Part shown: one piece after another, positions 7,461 through 15,099 of the stretch | Numbering within the stretch: position 1 is the first letter of the stretch | Layout: each line of letters opens with the position of its first letter | NCBI GenBank assembly: GCA_017592775.1 | Contig: JAGFNJ010000043.1 | Location: 1-45,372, forward strand | From: Candidatus Accumulibacter conexus | GTDB lineage: Bacteria > Pseudomonadota > Gammaproteobacteria > Burkholderiales > Rhodocyclaceae | Reading direction: 5' to 3' | Length of the DNA: 45,372 nt | Notes under the pieces: generated by a model | Seen by the model: only the letters and a program-made list of their open reading frames with translations | Told to the model about the DNA's origin: nothing | The model's database searches: none | Made by a program: the position numbers and the translations under genes

Positions 7461-8435
7461 CTACGCGGATCCGGCGGCGGCAGGCCCCTGCGGCCGGTAG
7501 AGCAGCACCCCGAGCGCCGCTACGGCGGCGAACGCTCCGCCGGCGCTGAAGGTTGCCGCGGCGCCGAAGGTGCTCCACAGCCATCCGGCGACGACGCTCG
7601 CCAGCAGGAGTGCGCCGCCCGTCACCATATTCAGGATCGCCGGCACGTGGGCGGCGGCGAGACCGAGATCCTGCGCACGGAGGAGCAGGAAGGCCTCGCT
7701 GAAGCGCGCGAGGGTGAAGACCGCGCCGAGCGTGACGATCAGCCAGAAGTGTCGGGGCAGGCTCCTGCCGAGCCGCAGGCGCAGGCGGTCGCGGGGGGCG
7801 CTCGCGGCCGGTGGCGATCGTGGCTCGCGCAGCGCGAGCGCCAGCAGCACCGCGATGAACGCGGGTACGACCGCCACCCACAGCACGCGGCGGATGTCGC
7901 TCGCAAACCAGAGCATGAAGACGATCGCGAGCAGTGGACCGAGAAAGGCGCCGGCGGAGTCGAGGGCCTGGCGCAGGCCGTAGGCGGCGCCCCGTTGCCG
8001 CGGCGGCACGAGATCGGCGACGAGCGCGTCGCGCGGCGCGCCCCGGATTCCCTTGCCGATGCGATCGACGAAGCGCGCAGCGAAGACCAGGTCGATCGTC
8101 GAGGCGAGCGGAAACGCGGGCTTGCTGACGGCACCGAGGCCGTAGCCGAGCACGACGAGCATCTTGCGCTTGCGGAAACGGTCACTGATCGCGCCCGAGA
8201 AGACCTTGGCGATTGCCGCCGTCGCTTCGGCGATGCCTTCGACGATGCCGATCGTCAGCATCGACGCGCCGACGACGCCTGCCATGAAGATCGGCAGCAG
8301 ACAATGGACCAGCTCGGACGAGACGTCCATGAACATCGAAACCATCCCGAGCAGCCAGATGCTCTTCGGCAACGAGCGATAGCGGCCGCCGGCGGCTGCC
8401 GGCGCGCCGGGCTCGCTGGCGTCTGGTGCAGTCAT
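7461..8435 (-). CDS. MFS transporter, apparently shortened by an in-frame internal deletion
   Basis: The product has 324 residues. The N-half is a normal MFS domain: SIWLLGMVSMFMDVSSELVH, then the loop SDRFRKRKMLVVLGYGLG, then RFVDRIGKGIRGAPRDALVA. The helix LVTLGAVFTLARFSEAFLLL-type segment (about 235-255) is followed by AHVPAILNM, and then directly by VTGGALLLASVVAGWLW, which in relatives belongs near helix 11. About 70-80 residues (helices 8-10) appear to be missing compared with the usual near-400 length, leaving about nine helices. The reading frame is kept, so it may be translated but is probably not a working transporter. The substrate is unknown. It lies 40 bp downstream of the PCuAC gene. 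Confidence 0.75.
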   Translation of the reverse strand: MTAPDASEPGAPAAAGGRYRSLPKSIWLLGMVSMFMDVSSELVHCLLPIFMAGVVGASMLTIGIVEGIAEATAAIAKVFSGAISDRFRKRKMLVVLGYGLGAVSKPAFPLASTIDLVFAARFVDRIGKGIRGAPRDALVADLVPPRQRGAAYGLRQALDSAGAFLGPLLAIVFMLWFASDIRRVLWVAVVPAFIAVLLALALREPRSPPAASAPRDRLRLRLGRSLPRHFWLIVTLGAVFTLARFSEAFLLLRAQDLGLAAAHVPAILNMVTGGALLLASVVAGWLWSTFGAAATFSAGGAFAAVAALGVLLYRPQGPAAAGSA

Positions 8436-8475
8436 GCGCCTGCTCCCTGTGGTTCGCCTGCCGGCAGCCCGGTGA

Positions 8476-8964
8476 TCAATGCTTGCCGGGCGCAGCCGGC
8501 GGCTCTGCTGCGAGCGCCGGCTGCGGTCTTCGGACCGGAACCTCCAGCTTCTGCGTGCTGCCGTCGTCGAAGCGCAGCGTCAGCGGCACGCGTTCTCCCT
8601 CCTGCAGTGGCTGCCTGAGGCCGATCAGCATGACGTGGTAGCCACCGGAGCGGAGTTCGGCGCGGCCGCCGGCCGGGATGTCGATCGCCGCGACCTGTCG
8701 CATGCGCATGACGCCGTGGTCGTCGATGTGGGTGTGCAGCTCGACCGTCCGCGCCACCGGGCTGGCTGCCTGCAGCAGGCGGCGGTCGCTGCCGCTGCGG
8801 TTGCTGATGCTCATGAAGGCCAGCGAGGTGGTTGTGCCCGGCGGCATCAGCCGGACGTAGGCGTCGCTGACGACGAGGTTGCTGTCGGCGGCAGTGACGG
8901 CGACCGGCAGCACCAGCAGCGCGGCGAGGGCAAGGGCTGAAAGCTGCGCGGGCATTTGCGGCAT
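8476..8964 (-). CDS. PCu(A)C-type periplasmic copper chaperone
   Basis: A 162-residue protein with a signal peptide (ALALAALLVLPVAVTAADSN). The Cu(I) motif H-M-x10-M-x21-H-x-M is represented by ELHTHIDDHGVMRMRQV and later GGYHVMLIGL, in a cupredoxin-like fold. Known relatives carry Cu(I) to SCO proteins and to CuA centres of cytochrome oxidase and, in some bacteria, nitrous oxide reductase. It follows the SCO gene by 63 bp on the same strand, and the set diverges from nosZ, so delivery to the NosZ CuA site is a reasonable inference. The C-terminal tail is Pro/Ala-rich and ends in GKH. Confidence 0.88.
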   Translation of the reverse strand: MPQMPAQLSALALAALLVLPVAVTAADSNLVVSDAYVRLMPPGTTTSLAFMSISNRSGSDRRLLQAASPVARTVELHTHIDDHGVMRMRQVAAIDIPAGGRAELRSGGYHVMLIGLRQPLQEGERVPLTLRFDDGSTQKLEVPVRRPQPALAAEPPAAPGKH

Positions 8965-9027
8965 CTCCTGTCGATCGGGCGGGCGGTGCTGCCGACGGCA
9001 GCGGCTGATGGCGGATTCGCTGCGGCT

Positions 9028-9663
9028 TCAGCGGGTGTTGGCTGCCGCCAGTTGCTGGCGGACGAAGGCGACGATCTGCGCCGGCGACGCGGCGTGCGGC
9101 AGGCTGCCCGCGAGCCGCCCCTGCGGGTCGACGACGTAGGTCGCTGACGAATGGTCGACGGCGTAGTTGCCTTCGGCGTTCGCCGGCTGCTTCTGGTAGC
9201 TCGAGCCGTAGGCGGTGGCGACGGCGGCGATCTGCTCGCGCGAGCCGCTGAGGCCGATCAGCGCCGGGTGGAAGAAGGGCGCGTATTCCTTGAGCCGCGC
9301 CGGCGTGTCGCGCTCCGGGTCCACCGAGATGAAGATCGCCTGCACGCGCTCGCGCTCGGCTGGTTCGAGATCGGCGATCGCCTGCGCCAGCAGTGACAGA
9401 GATGTCGGGCAGACATCGGGGCACCAAGTGTAGCCGAAGTAGATCAGCACCACCTTGCCGCGGTAGTCGGCGAGCGCCACCCGCCCCTGTGGTCCCTGCA
9501 GGACGAAATCGCCGCCCGCCGGGGCGGTGCCGGGCGGCAGTTGCCCGTGCGGCACGATCTTCTCCACCGGGCGCTGCGGCAACGGTTCCCAGAACGCGGC
9601 GAGATAGAGCAGGGCGGCAGCCAGCAGCGCGATGAGGGCGATCAGGAATCTGTTGGTCCGCAT
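9028..9663 (-). CDS. SCO1/SenC/PrrC-family copper chaperone
   Basis: A 211-residue membrane-anchored thioredoxin-fold protein. An N-terminal hydrophobic anchor (FLIALIALLAAALLYLAAF) is followed by the copper ligands Cys81 and Cys85 in YTWCPDVCPTS and His171 in VDHSSATYVVD. SCO proteins load or reduce CuA sites in the periplasm. The start at 9663 puts the anchor at the N-terminus; a longer in-frame start at 9732 would overlap the upstream gene. It follows the 155-residue membrane protein by 16 bp. With PCuAC it forms a copper-delivery set facing nosZ. Confidence 0.9.
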   Translation of the reverse strand: MRTNRFLIALIALLAAALLYLAAFWEPLPQRPVEKIVPHGQLPPGTAPAGGDFVLQGPQGRVALADYRGKVVLIYFGYTWCPDVCPTSLSLLAQAIADLEPAERERVQAIFISVDPERDTPARLKEYAPFFHPALIGLSGSREQIAAVATAYGSSYQKQPANAEGNYAVDHSSATYVVDPQGRLAGSLPHAASPAQIVAFVRQQLAAANTR

Positions 9664-9679
9664 GCCCGTTGCGACTCCT

Positions 9680-10147
9680 TCAGTTGCCGCTGACGAAGCG
9701 GAAGGGGACGGCGACCAGCGCCTTGCCGTCATCGACGAGAACCGTTGCTTCCCACTCCATGCTGCCGGTGATGCACACCGGCAGGCTGGCCTCGCCGCTG
9801 AAGCGGGCGTTGCCGCCAGCCTGCGCTGCGAGCAGCGGCCGGTTGTAGCCCATCTTCATGTCGGTGCCGGCGAGATCGACCTCGACGCGGCGCGCCGCGC
9901 CGCCGCGAAAGCTCACTTGCAGTTGCAGCGGCCGCAACGCCGGAATCGGCCGCGGTTCGATCGAGAATTCCATTTGGCTGCCGTCGGGCAGCGTCGCCAC
10001 GCAGGCCTGCTGGTTGAGGTTGCAGCGCGACAGCGGCAGCACGATGTCGGTCTTCGGTTGCAGCAGTGGCGCCAGCTTGTAGGCGACGACGCCGAGAACG
10101 GCGAGGGTGAGCAGGATGGCGATGTCGAGCAGCAGGTTCTTGGTCAT
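9680..10147 (-). CDS. Membrane-anchored periplasmic protein of unknown function in the copper-chaperone operon
   Basis: A 155-residue protein. Residues 5-27 (LLLDIAILLTLAVLGVVAYK) form one transmembrane anchor; the rest is predicted outside the cytoplasm. It has three Cys (SRCNLNQQAC and LPVCITGS) and a Met-containing segment GTDMKMGYNRPLL, which could bind copper, but no named family is recognised. It is first in the operon, 16 bp before the SCO gene, and divergent from nosZ across 258 bp. It could help copper insertion or oxidase/NosZ assembly; that is a guess from context only. Confidence 0.65.
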   Translation of the reverse strand: MTKNLLLDIAILLTLAVLGVVAYKLAPLLQPKTDIVLPLSRCNLNQQACVATLPDGSQMEFSIEPRPIPALRPLQLQVSFRGGAARRVEVDLAGTDMKMGYNRPLLAAQAGGNARFSGEASLPVCITGSMEWEATVLVDDGKALVAVPFRFVSGN

Positions 10148-10276
10148 CGGCGGCGGGCAGGGTAGGACTCGCGGCTGTAGCGCGAGCAGGGACTGCATTA
10201 TCGCCCGACGGCGTGCGTCGGGGTGCGCGATGCGCGGTCGCTGCGCCCCGCCACCCTGCAGCAGGATGGTCAAAAT

Positions 10277-10318
10277 TTAATCCAGCTCAAATTATCGGGC
10301 TGCCCATGTGCCCACAAT
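10277..10318 (+). promoter_or_regulatory. FNR/DNR-type promoter of nosZ
   Basis: TTAATCCAGCTCAA (10277-10290) resembles the FNR/CRP dyad TTGA-N6-TCAA with one mismatch in the left arm. A -10-like CACAAT lies at 10313-10318, which places the dyad centre near -41.5, the class II activator position. The same block recurs before nosG at 16695-16736. The leader to nosZ is about 80 nt. Confidence 0.6.
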
Positions 10319-10338
10319 GTGCGACATATTGCCGCAGC
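10277..10338 (+). repeat. 62-bp regulatory repeat, copy 1 (before nosZ)
   Basis: The block from the FNR-like dyad to CCGCAGC is repeated at 16695-16756 with 57 of 62 positions equal and no gaps. Inside it ATGTGCCCACA and ATGTGCGACA form a short direct repeat of unknown meaning. Conservation through the -10 region and beyond points to a copied promoter rather than chance. Confidence 0.85.
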
Positions 10339-10405
10339 GGCAGCCGGACGCACGACGGTCGATGTGGGCAACGGTGGCACCCATCTGATCAAAGGGAGAG
10401 TGAGA

Positions 10406-12703
10406 ATGAAAATGCGTACCAGGCAAGTCGCGCCGATGCTGCTCGCAGCGGGGCTCGGCTGTGCGGCGGTCGGCAGCCTGCAGGCGGCCGAATCGCTGCA
10501 GGATGTGATGAAGCGTCGCAGCCTTTCGCAGCAGGACATCCTGGCTGCGGCCAAGACCTACGTACCGACCGGCAAGCGCGACGAGTTCGTCGCCTTCTCG
10601 TCCGGCGGCCAGTCCGGGCAGGTGATCGTCTATGGCATCCCCTCGATGCGCATTCTCAAGTACATCGGTGTGTTCACTCCCGAGCCGTGGCAGGGCTACG
10701 GCTTCGACGAAGGCTCGAAGGCCGTCCTGGCGCAGGGCCGCATCGACGGCAAGGAAATCACCTGGGGCGACACGCACCATCCGGCGATGTCGGAGACGCA
10801 GGGCAAGTACGACGGCCAGTTCCTGTTCATCAACGACAAGGCCAACCCGCGGCTGGCGGTGATCGACCTGCGCGACTTCGAGACCAAGCAGATCGTCGTC
10901 AACCCGATCTTCAAGTCCGAACACGGCGGCGCCTTCGCCACGCCGAACACCGAGTACGTCATCGAGGCGGCGCAGTACGCGACGCCGCTGGAGAACAAGA
11001 AGTTCTACCCGCTCGAGGAGTTCAACGAGAAGTACCGCGGCGGCATCACGTACTGGAAGTTCGACCGCAAGGAGGGCCGCATCAATCCGAAGCAGTCGTT
11101 CTCGATCGAACTGCCGCCGTACAGCCAGGACCTGTCCGACGCCGGCAAGGGGCCGTCGGACGGCTGGTCGTTCACCAACTCGTTCTGCAGCGAACGTTAC
11201 GTCGGCGGCATCGAGAAGGGCCGGCCGCCGTATGAAGCCGGCTGCTCGGCGAAGGACACCGACTACCTGCACGTGATCAACTGGAAGAAGGCTGCCGAGC
11301 TGGTTGCCGCCGGCAAGGCGAAGAAGATCAACGGCCACGACGTGCTGATGATGGACACGGCCGTGAAGGAGGGCGTGCTTTTCCTGGTGCCCGAACCGAA
11401 GTCGCCGCACGGCGTCGATGTCACCCCAGACGGCAAGTTCATCACCGTTTCCGGCAAGCTCGACACGCACGTCTCGGTCTACTCGTTCGAGAAGATCCAG
11501 GCGGCGATCAAGGCCGGCAAGTTCGAATCGAAGGATCCCTACGGCATACCGGTGATCGGCATGAAGGATGTGCTGCACACGCAGGTGCAACTCGGCCTCG
11601 GGCCGCTGCATACGCAATACGATGCCAAGGCGTGTGTTGCCTACACCTCGCTCTATGTCGACTCGCAGGTCGTCAAGTGGAACTTCTGCGAAGGCAAGGT
11701 GCTCGACAAGATCAGCGTGCACTACAACATCGGTCACCTGATGACGATGGAGGGTGACTCGGTCGATCCCAAGGGACGCTACCTGGTGGCGCTGAACAAG
11801 CTGGCGATCGACCGCTTCGTCCCGGTCGGTCCGCTGCATCCGCAGAACCACCAGCTGATCGACATCAGCGAAGACAAGATGCAGCTCCTCTACGACATGC
11901 CGCTGCCGCTTGGCGAGCCGCATTACGTCGTCGCCATCGAAGCCAGCAAGCTGAAGCCGGGCGTTCGCTACAAGGTCGGTACCGACAGCCGCACCGACAA
12001 GCCGCACCCGGGTGCCGTCCGCGCCGGCGAGGAGAAGATCGTCAAGAAGGGCAACAAGGTCGAAGTCTTCGGCACCCTGATCCGCTCGCACATCACGCCG
12101 GAGACGATCGAGGTGGACGTCGGCGACGAGGTGATCATCAACCTGACCAACCTCGAACGGGCGCAGGACGAGACGCACGGCTTCACGGTATCGACCTACA
12201 ACGTCCATGCCTCGGTCGAACCGGGCAAGACCGTGCAGGTGAAGTTCAAGGCCGACAAGGAAGGCGTCTACCCGTACTACTGCACCGAGTTCTGCTCGGC
12301 GCTGCACCTCGAGATGCAGGGTTACCTGCTGGTCAAGCCGAAGGGCTGGAAGCCGACCAAGACCTCGGCCGCGGCCGGCGCCAGCTACACCGAGGCGGAC
12401 TACAAGACGCAGTTGAAGAAGGTTGCCGACACGCAGGCGGTGATCGACTCGGTGGTCGGTTACATCACCAGCGTCAACTACAAGGACTTCCCGGACGTCG
12501 TCGCGATGATGGATGATGCGGTCGACCAACTGGGCAAGATCAAGGACGCCAAGGCGAAGGCCGATGAGGCGGCGGCGAAGAAGGACTGGAACAACGCCGC
12601 GCTGTGGACCGAGCAGATCTGGCAGTACCAGGTCAAGGCGGCCGACCTCGGGCTGCGGGCGAAGACCTACCTCGAGCAGAACGGCGCCAAGAAGATCAAG
12701 TAG
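10406..12703 (+). CDS. nosZ: Nitrous oxide reductase, clade II (Sec-dependent)
   Basis: A 765-residue periplasmic copper enzyme reducing N2O to N2. The signal peptide (MKMRTRQVAPMLLAAGLG...) lacks the twin-arginine motif of clade I NosZ, which marks the Sec-exported clade II. The seven-bladed propeller holds CuZ ligands such as the DTHH motif (His124-His125). The C-terminal cupredoxin holds CuA in YYCTEFCSALHLEM (Cys626, Cys630, His634, Met637). After about residue 650 there is a further helical extension of roughly 110 residues with no heme motif. GGGAG eight nt before the ATG at 10406 sets the start. A class II FNR-type site lies upstream and a terminator follows. Confidence 0.97.
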   Translation: MKMRTRQVAPMLLAAGLGCAAVGSLQAAESLQDVMKRRSLSQQDILAAAKTYVPTGKRDEFVAFSSGGQSGQVIVYGIPSMRILKYIGVFTPEPWQGYGFDEGSKAVLAQGRIDGKEITWGDTHHPAMSETQGKYDGQFLFINDKANPRLAVIDLRDFETKQIVVNPIFKSEHGGAFATPNTEYVIEAAQYATPLENKKFYPLEEFNEKYRGGITYWKFDRKEGRINPKQSFSIELPPYSQDLSDAGKGPSDGWSFTNSFCSERYVGGIEKGRPPYEAGCSAKDTDYLHVINWKKAAELVAAGKAKKINGHDVLMMDTAVKEGVLFLVPEPKSPHGVDVTPDGKFITVSGKLDTHVSVYSFEKIQAAIKAGKFESKDPYGIPVIGMKDVLHTQVQLGLGPLHTQYDAKACVAYTSLYVDSQVVKWNFCEGKVLDKISVHYNIGHLMTMEGDSVDPKGRYLVALNKLAIDRFVPVGPLHPQNHQLIDISEDKMQLLYDMPLPLGEPHYVVAIEASKLKPGVRYKVGTDSRTDKPHPGAVRAGEEKIVKKGNKVEVFGTLIRSHITPETIEVDVGDEVIINLTNLERAQDETHGFTVSTYNVHASVEPGKTVQVKFKADKEGVYPYYCTEFCSALHLEMQGYLLVKPKGWKPTKTSAAAGASYTEADYKTQLKKVADTQAVIDSVVGYITSVNYKDFPDVVAMMDDAVDQLGKIKDAKAKADEAAAKKDWNNAALWTEQIWQYQVKAADLGLRAKTYLEQNGAKKIK

Positions 12704-12712
12704 TCCGTGTTG

Positions 12713-12726
12713 TTGATCTGACTCAA
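12713..12726 (+). promoter_or_regulatory. FNR/DNR box upstream of nosC1
   Basis: TTGATCTGACTCAA matches TTGA-N6-TCAA fully and TTGAT-N4-ATCAA with one mismatch. It sits 10 nt after the nosZ stop. A -10-like TTTACT lies at 12748-12753, inside the loop of the nosZ terminator, near the class II distance. It would let nosC1 be switched on separately from nosZ. Confidence 0.6.
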
Positions 12727-12735
12727 GGCAACTCG

Positions 12736-12768
12736 ACGGGGAGCAGGTTTACTCTGTTCCCCGTTTTC
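12736..12768 (+). terminator. Rho-independent terminator after nosZ
   Basis: ACGGGGAGCAG (12736-12746) pairs with CTGTTCCCCGT (12754-12764) with one G-U pair and a GTTTACT loop, followed by TTTC. It lies between the nosZ stop and nosC1, so much of the nosZ message should end here. Confidence 0.8.
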
Positions 12769-12787
12769 ACATCAGGAAGGAACAACC

Positions 12788-13096
12788 ATGAAAAGTGCGA
12801 TGGCCCTGCTGCTGCTGGGCGTTCTGGCAACGCCGGCGATGGCGGCCGACGGCGCCAAGCTCTACACCGAGAAGACCTGCAACGCCTGCCACGGTCCCGC
12901 CGGCAACAAGCCGCTGATGCCCGACTACCCGAAGATCGCCGGGCAGAACGCCAAGTACGCCGAACGACAGATGCTCGACATCAAGAGCGGTGCACGCGCC
13001 AACGGCAATTCGGCGGCGATGAAGGGCGTCATGCATCTCGTCAACGACGAGGAGATCAAGGCTCTGGCCGACTACATCTCGAAGCTGAAGCCCTGA
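12788..13096 (+). CDS. nosC1: Small monoheme c-type cytochrome of the nos cluster
   Basis: A 102-residue class I cytochrome c. A signal peptide (MKSAMALLLLGVLATPAMAA) is followed by the single heme motif CNACH near residue 31 and a distal Met (MKGVMHLVNDEE). It belongs to the small c553-like group. In clade II nos clusters such cytochromes (NosC1/NosC2) are proposed to carry electrons from quinol-linked NosG/NosH towards NosZ. AGGAAGGA before the ATG supports the start. It has its own FNR-type box. The assignment as nosC1 is by position and size. Confidence 0.85.
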   Translation: MKSAMALLLLGVLATPAMAADGAKLYTEKTCNACHGPAGNKPLMPDYPKIAGQNAKYAERQMLDIKSGARANGNSAAMKGVMHLVNDEEIKALADYISKLKP

Positions 13097-13115
13097 TCCG
13101 CGACGCCGGCCCGAC

Positions 13116-13157
13116 TTGACAATTATCAACGCCAGGGTACGGGCCGGTTGCTAGATT
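13116..13157 (+). promoter_or_regulatory. Strong FNR/DNR promoter of nosC2
   Basis: TTGACAATTATCAA (13116-13129) is the closest FNR/DNR box in the window (TTGAC-AATT-ATCAA, nine of ten arm positions). A -10-like TAGATT lies at 13152-13157, so the dyad centre falls at about -41.5 of the expected start. The nosC2 ATG follows at 13193. Confidence 0.75.
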
Positions 13158-13192
13158 GACGGCATCGTTTCGCAACCAACAGGGAGTTCGCA

Positions 13193-13930
13193 ATGAAGAA
13201 GCTGATCCTGGCAGTGTCGCTGGCGGTGGTCGCCACGGCTGCCGTGCATGCCGGCCCGCCGGCGCCCAAGACGCAGGGTATCGAGAGCAAGGACTACAAG
13301 TGGAACGCCCAGGAAGGCGAGAAGCTCGAGGCGCTGAAGCTCAAGGGCGACAGCAAGCGTGGCGAGGAAGCCTACGAGGTCTGTGGTGCCTGCCACCTGC
13401 CGTCGGGCGCCGGCCGTCCCGACGGCACCTTCCCGCAACTCGCCGGCCAGCACACAACCGTTCTGATCAAGCAGATGGCCGACATCCGCGCCGGCCTGCG
13501 CGACAACCCGACGATGTATCCCTTCGCCGCGACGCTCACCGATCCACAGGAACTGGCCGATGTCGCCGCCTACATCGAGAAGCTCTGCATCCCGCTTGAG
13601 CACGGCAAGTACGACGGCAAGGATGTCGACAAGCAGCTGGCGACCGGCAAAGAACTCTACGAGAAGGAGTGCAAGGAGTGCCACGGCGGCAATGGTGAGG
13701 GCGTCAAGGACAAGTTCTATCCGGTGATCGCCGGCCAGCATTACAAGTACCTGTTGCGCCAGATGACCGAGATCCGCGACGGGCACCGGCGGAACGCCAA
13801 CCCGGACATGGTGCGGATCATCAAGAAGTACAACAACGACCAGCTCGTCGCCATCTCGGCCTATCAGTCCAGTCTGGTGATGCCGGGCAACATGTGCAAG
13901 GCCAAGGCGGCACCGGCGAAGAAGAAGTAG
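13193..13930 (+). CDS. nosC2: Diheme c-type cytochrome of the nos cluster
   Basis: A 245-residue periplasmic protein with a signal peptide (MKKLILAVSLAVVATAAVHA). It has two cytochrome c domains, each with a CxxCH heme motif: CGACH near residue 64 and CKECH near residue 160. Each domain also has a Met-rich ligand segment (IRAGLRDNPTMYPFA; RRNANPDMVRII). The tail is Lys/Ala-rich. The family is c4-like diheme cytochromes; the role proposed in clade II nos systems is electron transfer towards NosZ. GGGAG before the ATG and a near-consensus FNR box upstream support regulated expression under oxygen limitation. The nosC2 name is by context. Confidence 0.85.
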   Translation: MKKLILAVSLAVVATAAVHAGPPAPKTQGIESKDYKWNAQEGEKLEALKLKGDSKRGEEAYEVCGACHLPSGAGRPDGTFPQLAGQHTTVLIKQMADIRAGLRDNPTMYPFAATLTDPQELADVAAYIEKLCIPLEHGKYDGKDVDKQLATGKELYEKECKECHGGNGEGVKDKFYPVIAGQHYKYLLRQMTEIRDGHRRNANPDMVRIIKKYNNDQLVAISAYQSSLVMPGNMCKAKAAPAKKK

Positions 13931-14106
13931 ACCTGGCGCAGCGCGTACGCGGGACTTGCCCGCGCAAGCGACACGCAGCCCGCCGACAGCAGATGTGGCG
14001 GGCCGTCGCGCGACGGGCAAACCAGCAATGAATCACATGCTGCAGGCCGCGGGCGGGTGTCCGCCGGCCGCAGCCGGGGCCGTGTCCCCGCACGAGGATG
14101 GACAGC

Positions 14107-15096
14107 ATGTCGGCAGTACCAGGCAGCAGGCAGAATTTGATCGTCGCCGGACTGACGGCGCTGGCGACGGCGCTGATGATCGTCGCCTATTTCGCGCCGA
14201 TCTGGTGGGTTTCGCTGACGGCACCGAACTACCCGCCGGATGCCTTTCCCGACGGCATCCGCATCCATTTCCATTTCAATGGCGTCTTCAACGGCTGCAA
14301 GGTGGCCGGCAAGGGGACGCGGATGGCGAGCGAGATCATCCAGAAGGATCTCTCGCACGAGGACGAGCGCTACAACCCGATCACCGACCAAGGCAAGGAC
14401 ATCGACAAGGGCGCGCAGGGTCTCGACTGCGTGCATGAGATGAACACCATCAACCACTATGTCGGCATGTTCCCGATCGCCACCGGCGCGCCGGTCGAGA
14501 AGCCGCTGGCGAAGTTCTTCTTCACCTTCTTCGCCGTCATGCTGCTCGCCTTCATGCTGCCGCGGCGCAAGCCGCGGGTGATCGTGCTGGCGATCGGCTG
14601 CAGCCTCGTCGCCGGCTGGATGCTGGTCGACCAGTACGTTCTCGGCTCCCTGTCGGCGCATGTCGCGAACTACGTCAGCGAGACGGCGAGCTTCTTCAAC
14701 GAGCCGGAAAAGATCCGCGTCTGGGGCGACAACGTCACGCGCATCACGCACCTCGCGATCGCCGGCACGATCGTCGCCATGATCGTCCTCGTCCTCGGCG
14801 TTGCCCGCCTGCGCGTCTTCTCGTTGCTGCTGGCGCTGGTGCCGGCGCTGCTGCCGGTCTATTTCGTCATCACCTACGCCGGCTGGCTGTGGTTCTTCGG
14901 CCACAACCTGCATCCGTGGGGCGCCTTCACCGTCAAGCCCTTCATGCCGACGGTCTTTGGAGAAGGCAAGGTGGCGCAGTTCTCGACCTATTCCTACCCC
15001 TACTGGGGTTACGCGCTGCTGCTCGGCGTCATGCTCTGCCTCCTGCTGGCGCTACTGATCCGCCGCAAGCAGATGCGTGAAGGAACGGCGGAGTAG
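14107..15096 (+). CDS. nosB: NosB-like polytopic membrane protein of clade II nos clusters
   Basis: A 329-residue integral membrane protein with about six hydrophobic segments, including LIVAGLTALATALMIVAYFA, FFFTFFAVMLLAFMLP and YWGYALLLGVMLCLLLALLI. A large soluble loop after the first helix has a conserved-looking FNGCKVAGKGTRM and later HEMNTINHYVGM. Such proteins (NosB) occur next to clade II nosZ and are absent from clade I clusters; their function is unproven, possibly assembly or electron entry. The second ATG (14107) has GAGGA at good distance, whereas the first (14098) is too close to it. nosD starts 3 nt after its stop. Confidence 0.8.
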   Translation: MSAVPGSRQNLIVAGLTALATALMIVAYFAPIWWVSLTAPNYPPDAFPDGIRIHFHFNGVFNGCKVAGKGTRMASEIIQKDLSHEDERYNPITDQGKDIDKGAQGLDCVHEMNTINHYVGMFPIATGAPVEKPLAKFFFTFFAVMLLAFMLPRRKPRVIVLAIGCSLVAGWMLVDQYVLGSLSAHVANYVSETASFFNEPEKIRVWGDNVTRITHLAIAGTIVAMIVLVLGVARLRVFSLLLALVPALLPVYFVITYAGWLWFFGHNLHPWGAFTVKPFMPTVFGEGKVAQFSTYSYPYWGYALLLGVMLCLLLALLIRRKQMREGTAE

Positions 15097-15099
15097 GGG

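Noticed and set aside
10292-12529. 745-codon frame antisense to nosZ
   Set aside because: High-GC shadow of a certain gene, with low-complexity composition and no recognisable domain.
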